From Nitrospirota bacterium (GTDB lineage Bacteria > Nitrospirota > Thermodesulfovibrionia > Thermodesulfovibrionales > JdFR-88), in the NCBI GenBank assembly GCA_021790695.1, contig JAJYGJ010000135.1, positions 1-17,624 on the forward strand: a stretch of DNA of 17,624 nucleotides, read 5' to 3'. Position numbers and translations under genes: made by a program. This document shows, piece by piece, positions 1 to 6,149 of the stretch. Under the pieces are notes generated by a model. The model saw nothing but the letters and a program-made list of their open reading frames with translations, made no database searches and had not been told where the DNA came from. Each line of letters begins with the position of its first letter. Position 1 is the first letter of the stretch.

Positions 1-300
1 AGGTTCGATCTGCCCCTTGCGGTATACAACGTGAGCGGCGAATATGCCATGATACATGCGGCGGCCGCGGCGGGAGGGCTCGACTTCGCGGCAGTCATGC
101 AGGAGGCGCTTGTATCGTGCAAGAGGGCGGGCGCGCACATGATAATATCATACTTCGCGAAAGATGCCGCGCGCGGCCTCCACAAGGCGTCATATCCGTG
201 GCGCGCCGCTGACCCATTGCCGGCAGAGGAGGTCGACGCACCGTCCCTCGACGGCAACGGCCGCGGCATATCCCCGCTCAACGCGGAGGTCTGTAAGTGA
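1..300 (+). CDS. hemB: Porphobilinogen synthase (delta-aminolevulinic acid dehydratase), C-terminal part
   Basis: Only the 3' end is in the window; the reading frame is open from base 1 and ends at TGA 298-300. HemB condenses two 5-aminolevulinate molecules to porphobilinogen in cytosolic tetrapyrrole synthesis. Visible family signatures are VYNVSGEYAM near the start of the fragment and KRAGAHMIISYFAKDAARGL, the block that normally closes the protein. In typical HemB the chain stops within a few residues of that block (about base 180). Here it continues for another 39 residues, with no recognisable domain, up to base 297. That extension overlaps the end of the PPTase gene on the opposite strand. 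The identification is firm. Whether the extension is translated into a stable tail is an inference from the absence of an earlier stop. Confidence 0.93.
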   Translation, partial: RFDLPLAVYNVSGEYAMIHAAAAAGGLDFAAVMQEALVSCKRAGAHMIISYFAKDAARGLHKASYPWRAADPLPAEEVDAPSLDGNGRGISPLNAEVCK

Positions 301-927
301 CCACGGGGCGTCCCTGTCCGTCTCGCAGGGGGCCGGGTCCTCCGCAAGCCCGGTCCCCCGTGCCTTAAGGTACGCCTCTTTTCTCGTCCATAACATGAAA
401 AAGGCCTTTTGCCGCTTATGCCGCGGGCATTTCTTCAGCATGCTGTTGTCCTGCCGCGACAGGAATTGGCGGGCGATGTCCCCGGCCTCGACGCGGCGAC
501 GCATATATTCGATATCCACTCCTATCTTCCGCTCAAGCGCCACCGCGCACAGGGCCAGGCCATGGGAATGAGAGACGCTGAAACGGGGCATTTCCCGGGC
601 GTCTCCGGCAAGCTCCGGCTTTCCGAACGGTCCGTAGCGGAAACGGATTTTTTCCGGCTTCGTATTCAGATACCCCGCCAGGATGCCCCTGAGCACTCCC
701 CTGGCAACGATATAATGGTCCCTGTCTGACGGAAAACGGAAACGCGCGGCCCTTTCCAATTCATCGGCTGAAAGGCCCTGTCGCAGCGTCTCCGCCGTCG
801 CATCCGGCATTTCCAGGGAGACGCGCCATATATGGGCCTCGCCTTTTTTTAACTCCAAACCATCATCGGCCGCGGCAATCCGCGGAGTGAAAAAATCCCC
901 TCCCGCGATGGTCCTTCCCGGCATCAC
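190..927 (-). CDS. Sfp-type 4'-phosphopantetheinyl transferase
   Basis: The 245-aa product would transfer the phosphopantetheine arm of CoA onto the conserved serine of carrier domains in the cytosol. Family motifs appear in order: FRYGPFGKPEL (residues 96-106), FSVSHSHGLALCAVA (116-130), GVDIE (136-140, Mg-binding Asp138 and Glu140) and WTRKEAYLKARGTGL (180-194, Glu184 and Lys188). The C-terminus has the W-S-L...GYAAAVAVEG and CRQW pattern usual for Sfp enzymes, so the 3' end is genuine although it lies antisense to hemB. The start ATG at 925-927 overlaps the stop of the upstream A-T-TE gene (ATGA), which suggests translational coupling. The obvious partner is that gene's carrier domain; it may also serve other carrier proteins in the cell. 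Its size is normal for the family. Confidence 0.93.
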   Translation of the reverse strand: MMPGRTIAGGDFFTPRIAAADDGLELKKGEAHIWRVSLEMPDATAETLRQGLSADELERAARFRFPSDRDHYIVARGVLRGILAGYLNTKPEKIRFRYGPFGKPELAGDAREMPRFSVSHSHGLALCAVALERKIGVDIEYMRRRVEAGDIARQFLSRQDNSMLKKCPRHKRQKAFFMLWTRKEAYLKARGTGLAEDPAPCETDRDAPWSLTDLRVERGYAAAVAVEGRCVDLLCRQWVSGAPRI

Positions 928-3536
928 GGTTCTATCCGCCTTTCAGCGCCGTATTCGTCAAGGTAACCGCTCAACCGGCTGGTCCATATGCCCGCGTAGG
1001 GCTCATTCATCATGGTATGATGCACCGTTCCGATTACCTCGTGGACGTATGTCCCCCCGGCTCCGAGCCTGCCCCAATCCGCATCGCGCCTGTTCTCTCT
1101 CAAAAACACGACCGCCCTGCCGGGATACGCGCCGGGGGCATATCGGCCGGCTGTATGCAGGCGATAGAAATCCCGGAAGCGCCGCGGGACTGAATATCCG
1201 AGAGAAATAAAGGCGCGGCAGAAAAAGAAATTCAGCTTGCCCGTGACCGTGCGGGCGATAAAACCCGATACGGCGGCCATTTTTTCGGCGTCCCGCAAAA
1301 GCGCCAGTTTCATGCCCAGTTTTTTGGCCCGGGATATCAATGAGACATTGGGCGCCGATTGGCCATTGCCTGAAGGCAGGCAGTACGAGAGAGGTTCGAC
1401 GATGCACAATAACGGCACTTCTTCCCCCTGTCTGAATAGCTGCCGGGCAATCTCCAGGGCCACGAGGCCGCTGAAGCAATAACCGCCCAGCAGATATGGG
1501 CCTTTCGGCTGTACAGCCCTTATTTCATCCAGGTGGTAAGCGGCCAGTTCCTCAACGGACCTGTAAACGGAGGGCTTCCCGTAATCACCCTGCAGGACTA
1601 TCCCGTGCACCGGCTGACCGGGGCCCAGGTCGGGCGGCCGGTAAGTATTGATGCCCACCCAGAAAAAAGGTGTTTTTGGGCCGCCGGTCCGCACCGGTAT
1701 GGATGGAGACCCCGGCAGGGGGCCTTCCTTCCGGAGGAGTTCAGCCAATTGCCTGATTGTCGGCGACTGGAGTATTGTATTTACGGGGAGCGTCCTGCCT
1801 GTTTTTTTTCTGATTTGGGCCGCCAGGCGCGCCACAAGCAGGGAATGCCCTCCCAACTCGAAGAAGTTATCGGACACTCCCACGCGCTTTATCCCCAATA
1901 TGTCGCTCCAGATGCCGGCCAGCATGATCTCCGCTGGCGTGCGGGCGGCGGTATAATCCCCTTCAGGCTGACGTCCCGCATGTCCGGGGTCGGGCAGGGC
2001 CGCCCGGTCGATTTTTCCGCTCAGGGTAAGGGGCAGGGCATCGAGAAAGACAAAGCGCGAAGGCACCATGTAACCGGGGAGTCTGTCTTTAAGGGCGTTG
2101 CGCAGTTCGCCGGCCGTGACGGCCCCGCCTTCATGGGGGACCACGTATGCCGCCAGGAACTTTCCGCCGTGGGGATCGTCGCGTCCCGCGACGGCTGCGT
2201 CCTTTACCGCTTCAAGTTCGTTCAGGGCCGCTTCGACTTCGCCGACTTCGACCCGGAACCCCCTTATCTTTACCTGCATGTCTTTGCGTCCAAGGTGGAC
2301 CAGGCATCCGTCCGGAAGCATACGGCCCAGGTCCCCGGTCCTGAAAACGCGGCGGTGTCCGCCGTTTTTATCGCTCAGAAACGGCGAGCCGTCCGCGCCT
2401 TCCCTGCGATAATAGGCCGGGGGAAGATACGGGCTTCTGACGGCGATTTCCCCTTCACGGCCGGCCACCTCCCTGCCGTCCTCGTCAAGCAGCAATATCT
2501 CCATATCTTCCACTTCATACCCCGCCGGCACTGTGTCGCCGCTGAGCGGAGTATGGTGGTCGCAAAAAAACTGCCGTACTATATTCGTCTCCGTCGAGGC
2601 ATAGGACACGTGGAAAACGCAGCCCCCTGGAAAATGCCTCCTGTATAGCTCCACGTCTCTCCTCTGAACGGGCTCGCCGGACAACTTGATCAGGCGGAGC
2701 CGGGAAAAATCTTCCGTCCCGTTAAGCGTTGAGATGAAATGACGGTAAACGGTCGGGACCGAGTGGTAGATGGTGATTCCTTCCCTGCTAAGCCAATCGG
2801 CCAGCCCGGCGATGCCTTCCCTCTTCAGGTCCAGGGGGAAGAGGGCCGCGCCGTTTAGCAAGGCGCCGAATATATTGGGCACCGAAGCCGCGAAGCTGCA
2901 GGACCAGAGCAGTGAGAGCCGGTCGTCCGCGGCGATGTGCATCATGTTGGTGCATCTCATGACGTTATGAAGCACGTTACGGTGGTTTTGAAACACCCCT
3001 TTGGGCTCGCCGGTGGAACCGGATGTGTAAATGATGTAAGCGGTAGCCTCCGGAGAGATGGACAGGTTCAGGTTGTCCGCGGGGAACCGCGGGTCTATCC
3101 CGTCCATAAGCAGCGGCTCCGCGTTGCCGGCCAATTTGCGGGCGAGCGGGTAATGCCTTACGTCCGTAAGGACAAGCCCGGGCCGGGAGTGCCTCACCAG
3201 GGAGGCGTTTTTTGAAAAGGGGAAGGAGGTGTCCAGGGCGACATAGGATTTGCCCGCCTTTAACACGGCGAATATCGCGGAGATGATCTCCGCCCCCTGG
3301 TCCAGGAAAAGCGCGACGGGCTCGTTTTTCCGGCCGCGCCGTTCGATTATCGCCCTTGCGGCGCGGTTTGCGAGCCGGTTTAAAGCGGCGTAGGCGAGCC
3401 CGGTCTCTCCCGTCTTTACGGCGAGGCGGGAGGGGCTCCCGATGACCTGCTGTTCGAAACGGTCAACAATGGATTGATTGGTTTCAGCCTTCCGGAATTC
3501 AACAAACGGATTGTCAGGCCCCGCTTTAACCGTCAT
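924..3536 (-). CDS. NRPS-like A-T-TE synthetase (adenylation, carrier, thioesterase)
   Basis: 870 aa, with no condensation domain. The adenylation domain (about 20-515) has YTSGSTGEPKG (170-180), an A5-like YASTE (312-316), FRTGDL (398-403), GRKDMQVKIRGFRVE (416-430) and LPLTLSGKIDR with the catalytic Lys508. The carrier domain (about 530-605) has FFELGGHSLL with Ser565 for phosphopantetheine. The thioesterase (about 620-862) has GGYCFSG with Cys687 as the likely nucleophile and a C-terminal His at 839 or 840. The position equivalent to GrsA Asp235, which holds the alpha-amino group of amino acid substrates, is Ala216. My by-eye specificity code is A-A-P-H-K-S-S-I-V-K, so the substrate may be a carboxylic acid without an alpha-amino group. 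The start ATG has a weak GGAAAG ribosome site. It is followed by its own PPTase with a 4-bp overlap. The product is unknown. Confidence 0.92.
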   Translation of the reverse strand: MTVKAGPDNPFVEFRKAETNQSIVDRFEQQVIGSPSRLAVKTGETGLAYAALNRLANRAARAIIERRGRKNEPVALFLDQGAEIISAIFAVLKAGKSYVALDTSFPFSKNASLVRHSRPGLVLTDVRHYPLARKLAGNAEPLLMDGIDPRFPADNLNLSISPEATAYIIYTSGSTGEPKGVFQNHRNVLHNVMRCTNMMHIAADDRLSLLWSCSFAASVPNIFGALLNGAALFPLDLKREGIAGLADWLSREGITIYHSVPTVYRHFISTLNGTEDFSRLRLIKLSGEPVQRRDVELYRRHFPGGCVFHVSYASTETNIVRQFFCDHHTPLSGDTVPAGYEVEDMEILLLDEDGREVAGREGEIAVRSPYLPPAYYRREGADGSPFLSDKNGGHRRVFRTGDLGRMLPDGCLVHLGRKDMQVKIRGFRVEVGEVEAALNELEAVKDAAVAGRDDPHGGKFLAAYVVPHEGGAVTAGELRNALKDRLPGYMVPSRFVFLDALPLTLSGKIDRAALPDPGHAGRQPEGDYTAARTPAEIMLAGIWSDILGIKRVGVSDNFFELGGHSLLVARLAAQIRKKTGRTLPVNTILQSPTIRQLAELLRKEGPLPGSPSIPVRTGGPKTPFFWVGINTYRPPDLGPGQPVHGIVLQGDYGKPSVYRSVEELAAYHLDEIRAVQPKGPYLLGGYCFSGLVALEIARQLFRQGEEVPLLCIVEPLSYCLPSGNGQSAPNVSLISRAKKLGMKLALLRDAEKMAAVSGFIARTVTGKLNFFFCRAFISLGYSVPRRFRDFYRLHTAGRYAPGAYPGRAVVFLRENRRDADWGRLGAGGTYVHEVIGTVHHTMMNEPYAGIWTSRLSGYLDEYGAERRIEP

Positions 3537-3761
3537 TTGCTTTCCGTAAAGGCGGATCTGCCCGCCTCTATTTGGATGTTGAAGGCATCAAGACGAACCC
3601 CGCGCCTCTAGCCGCCTGCTTTGATTGACGCTTTTTGAGCCGGTATTTTTGTTTTGAGCAATTAATAATACGGCTATGAGTATGGCCGCATTGTCTTAAG
3701 TTTCAGCTTTGTCGCCATGCATATATGGCCGTTTTGGTAATTGGTGAGCCGGGGTCTTTCA
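3537..3761 (-). promoter_or_regulatory. Long untranslated leader of the A-T-TE/PPTase message
   Basis: About 225 nt separate the predicted transcription start (near 3760) from the ATG at 3536, and no gene is seen in between. The stretch contains short inverted repeats: GCCAT-6-ATGGC at 3714-3729, CGGC-10-GCCG near 3671-3688, and AGGCGG-6-CCGCCT at 3550-3567, the last just upstream of the start codon. CCGGCTCA occurs twice in the leader. I could not match it to a riboswitch class that I know. A regulatory role is inference only. Confidence 0.3.
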
Positions 3762-3767
3762 GAAATA

Positions 3768-3796
3768 AAAATAGTACTTTTCACGCCGGCTGTCAA
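3768..3796 (-). promoter_or_regulatory. Sigma70-type promoter of the A-T-TE/PPTase operon
   Basis: Reading the minus strand, a perfect -35 box TTGACA (3796-3791) is followed after 17 nt by TATTTT (3773-3768). Spacing is optimal and the surroundings are AT-rich, in an otherwise GC-rich window. Predicted start is near 3760. It lies between the end of pyk and the synthetase, so the synthetase need not rely on read-through from pyk. Confidence 0.55.
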
Positions 3797-3927
3797 GGGG
3801 GATTTTTACAATGGCCCTGCCGGGATTCCCGTGAGCGGATAGCCCGGTGGTCCATGAAAGCAGTTTTCTTTTTTGTCATTCCGGCCGCCTGCCCGTGCAA
3901 TTCGCCCGTTTTTACCGCGCATTGCGC
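3797..3927. other. Non-coding spacer downstream of pyk
   Basis: This is the rest of the 391-nt gap between pyk and the A-T-TE gene. I see a small hairpin CGGG-att-CCCG (around 3820-3832) without a following T-run in either direction, and no convincing gene or terminator. Confidence 0.3.
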
Positions 3928-5337
3928 TCATTCCTGTCCTATCACGTGCAGTTTCATCAGCCGGGTCGTGCCCTGCTTGTTGGGAACGCCGGCGGTGATG
4001 ACGATTATATCGCCGTCTTTGGCCAGTTTTTCCGTAAGCAGCGCTTTTTCCACTTCCCTGAACTGCGCGTCCATGCTTTTGACTCTTTTTATCCTGCGGG
4101 CAAGCACGCCCCAATAAAGCGCCATGCGCCTCAAGACGGGTTCGGAGGGGCTGAAGGCGATTATCTCCGCCTCGGGGCGCAGCATGGAGACGAGCCGCGC
4201 GGTGGACCCCGATTGAGTGAAAGCTATGATGTACTTTGCGTTTACGCTCTGCGCGGCATCCGTCGCGGCGCGCGCCACCGCCTCCGAAAAAGTCCCCTTG
4301 TGCTGGTATCGGCTCTTTACCGGAAGCGACAGCTCCGTCTCCCCGATGATCCTGCCCATCATCTCCACGGTCTCCAGCGGATATTTGCCGACCGATGTCT
4401 CCTGCGAGAGCATCACGGCATCCGCCCCGTCCAGTATGGCATTGGACACGTCCGTGGTCTCGGCCCTCGTGGGGCGCGGGCGCTCCGTCATGGACTCAAG
4501 CATCTCCGTGGCGATGATCACGCACTTCCCCGCCTTATTGGCCTTTTCTATGAGGGATTTTTGCGCGATGGGCACGTTCTCGGGGGGTATCTCCACGCCA
4601 AGGTCCCCCCTTGCCACCATAATGCCCTCCACCAGGGGCAATATTTCCTCCAGGTTCCTCATCGCCTGCGGGGTCTCTATCTTGGCGATGACGGGCAGCT
4701 TTTCCTCGCCTTTGCGCCTGAGAAAATCCCGGAGCGCAAGCACGTCATTTTTTGTGCGCACGAAGGAAAGGGCCACGTAATCCACTCCATGCCTCAGGCC
4801 TAGGCCGAGGTCCGCCTCGTCTTTTTTGGTGAAGGATGCATCGACCGGTTTCAGCCCGGGCAGGTTCACGCCCTTTTTTTCCTTCAGTACGCCCCCGGTT
4901 TTTACGACCGCCTTCAGGTAATCCGTCCCTTTTCCGGTTATCTGAAGTTCCAGCAGGCCGTCGGCGAGCAGCATGCGGTGCCCCTGCTCGGAGGCGTCTA
5001 TCAAATGGGGGTAGTTTATATAGATGGTGTTTTCATCGCCCGGCCCCGCGCCGTGCCTTACCGTGACCGCCTGGCCCTTCCTGAGTTCGACCTGCCCGCC
5101 CTTGAGAGCGCCCACGCGAATCTTGATGCCCTGCAGGTCCAGCATGATCGCGACCGTTTTTTTGAGCCTTTCCGCCTCTTCCCGTATCGTTTTTATGGCG
5201 TTCTCATGGAAGGCATGCGTGCCGTGGGAGAAATTGAGGCGCGCCACATTCATGCCGTGCGTTATGAGCCCGCTTATCATCCTCCTGTCGGCCGTCGCCG
5301 GACCGATGGTGCAGATTATCTTCGCTTTTCTTCGCAT
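3928..5337 (-). CDS. pyk: Pyruvate kinase
   Basis: 469 aa, normal length. It converts phosphoenolpyruvate and ADP to pyruvate and ATP, the last step of glycolysis, in the cytosol as a tetramer. Seen in sequence: KIICTIGPAT (6-15), ARLNFSHG with Arg33, Asn35 and Ser37 (32-39), a B domain about 70-170, VIAKIET with Lys219 and Glu221, VARGDLGVE with Asp245, and IIATEMLESM with Thr277 followed by RPRPTRAE. The C-terminal domain (about 345-469) has the FTQSGSTARLVS phosphate-binding-type loop. Two positions differ from the usual consensus: Ile71 in LDLQGIKIR, where Pro is common, and Gln312 in MLSQET, where Gly is usual. Catalytic residues are intact. The ATG at 5337 gives the classic N-terminus, and an in-frame stop lies four codons upstream. 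No clear Shine-Dalgarno site precedes it. Confidence 0.95.
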   Translation of the reverse strand: MRRKAKIICTIGPATADRRMISGLITHGMNVARLNFSHGTHAFHENAIKTIREEAERLKKTVAIMLDLQGIKIRVGALKGGQVELRKGQAVTVRHGAGPGDENTIYINYPHLIDASEQGHRMLLADGLLELQITGKGTDYLKAVVKTGGVLKEKKGVNLPGLKPVDASFTKKDEADLGLGLRHGVDYVALSFVRTKNDVLALRDFLRRKGEEKLPVIAKIETPQAMRNLEEILPLVEGIMVARGDLGVEIPPENVPIAQKSLIEKANKAGKCVIIATEMLESMTERPRPTRAETTDVSNAILDGADAVMLSQETSVGKYPLETVEMMGRIIGETELSLPVKSRYQHKGTFSEAVARAATDAAQSVNAKYIIAFTQSGSTARLVSMLRPEAEIIAFSPSEPVLRRMALYWGVLARRIKRVKSMDAQFREVEKALLTEKLAKDGDIIVITAGVPNKQGTTRLMKLHVIGQE

Positions 5338-5345
5338 GGCGATAC

Positions 5346-5361
5346 GTTAACAGGTTAACAG
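5346..5361. repeat. Tandem GTTAACAG pair in the pyk leader
   Basis: Two adjacent copies of GTTAACAG (5346-5353 and 5354-5361), each containing the palindrome GTTAAC, sit just upstream of the pyk start codon. They could be a protein-binding site or a chance duplication. Confidence 0.35.
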
Positions 5362-5413
5362 GAAGGCCATGGTGTTGGCAAACGCCCGTTCCCGGAGCGG
5401 GGGACATTTACAG

Positions 5414-5444
5414 ATTGTAAAAAAAATTTTACAATGCGCGTCAA
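5414..5444 (-). promoter_or_regulatory. Putative pyk promoter with a 22-bp operator-like palindrome
   Basis: ATTGTAAAA (5414-5422), a 4-nt A spacer and TTTTACAAT (5427-5435) form a perfect 9-bp inverted repeat. On the minus strand TTGACG (5444-5439) and TACAAT (5419-5414) could be -35 and -10 boxes. The spacing of 19 nt is long, so the palindrome would fill the space between them. A repressor or an activator that shortens the effective spacing are both possible. The palindrome is certain; the promoter is tentative. Confidence 0.45.
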
Positions 5445-5543
5445 TGTGCCGCACCATGGCGTATATGCGATATCGATTAAAAGGACACGAAGGGGAAAAA
5501 CAAAATTCCGTCATGCTGAAAGAAGGGCGGCAATATGCCCCAT

Positions 5544-6149
5544 TTACCGGAATATCGGGGGCGCATTCGTGAGAAACACCCTTATGTCCGCCTTTTGCCG
5601 CAAGGTCCGGATGTAGTCCAGGAGCCTCCGGTTTATCTCCTTTTCCTTGAGAAGGCGCTCTATCCGTCCCCGCACGCGCTCATAGGGCGCACTACCCATT
5701 TTTGCCTTGTTTTTTTCGTAGAAGTCCCTCACGGCACTTTCAGGGACCACCACGAAGGCCCTGATCTTGAAATCCGTGAACTGCCGGATGGCCTGCTCAT
5801 CGCTCATGGCCGGCGGGAATATCTGCCTGGCCTGCCTCAGCAGCAGCGTCCGGTTAATCATCGTCTGAAGCACCTGGGCCCGCGTGATGCCGGGGGCGAG
5901 TTTCCTGGCGAGGGCATAGCGGGCCTCAAGCTCGCTTGACAGTATCGCGTCGTCGTCCACGAAGGCGACCGTCCTGTCCAGTATCTTTCCCGCGCCCGGC
6001 CCGCACGGCGGGTTCGTCTTTCCCAGGGCCGCAGACCCCAGGGCCGCAGACCCCAGGGCCGCTGGAAAAGCCGGGGCCCCGGAGACAAAGAGCGCCGTCA
6101 ATAAAAACGCGGCCGCCGCCGCATGAATTTTTATTTTTCTAGAACGCAT
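5544..6149 (-). CDS. SurA-like periplasmic chaperone, short form without PPIase domain
   Basis: 201 aa, with an N-terminal signal peptide (basic MRSRKIK then a hydrophobic stretch to about residue 28). The segment from about 56 (ILDRTVAFVDDDAILSSELE) resembles the SurA N-terminal chaperone domain, whose typical opening is V-A-V-V-N-x-x-x-I-x-x-S-E-L. The helical part to about 195 (INRTLLLRQA, VRDFYEKNKAKM, INRRLLDYIR) fits the same fold. No parvulin domain is present, and full SurA is about twice as long. It likely helps outer-membrane proteins cross the periplasm. The start overlaps the end of the Omp85 gene by 11 bp, so it belongs to the tamB-Omp85 operon. Residues 30-44 are an LGSAA tandem repeat just after the signal peptide. 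Family assignment is moderate; substrate is unknown. Confidence 0.75.
   Translation of the reverse strand: MRSRKIKIHAAAAAFLLTALFVSGAPAFPAALGSAALGSAALGKTNPPCGPGAGKILDRTVAFVDDDAILSSELEARYALARKLAPGITRAQVLQTMINRTLLLRQARQIFPPAMSDEQAIRQFTDFKIRAFVVVPESAVRDFYEKNKAKMGSAPYERVRGRIERLLKEKEINRRLLDYIRTLRQKADIRVFLTNAPPIFR
6022..6066. repeat. 15-bp tandem repeat, three copies (LGSAA units)
   Basis: CCCAGGGCCGCAGAC occurs at 6022-6036 and 6037-6051, with a third copy (6052-6066) diverged in its last bases. On the coding (minus) strand it encodes AALGSAALGSAALG, a flexible linker between the signal peptide and the chaperone domain. Multiples of 15 bp keep the frame. Confidence 0.9.

Noticed and set aside
3806..4117. 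Small open frames at the pyk 3' end and spacer
   Set aside because: They overlap the conserved end of pyk in other frames, lack ribosome sites and show no family resemblance.
5414..5435. Canonical Rex operator
   Set aside because: Half-sites TTGTAAA/TTTACAA are separated by 6 rather than 4 nt and differ from TTGTGAA; kept only as an unassigned palindrome.
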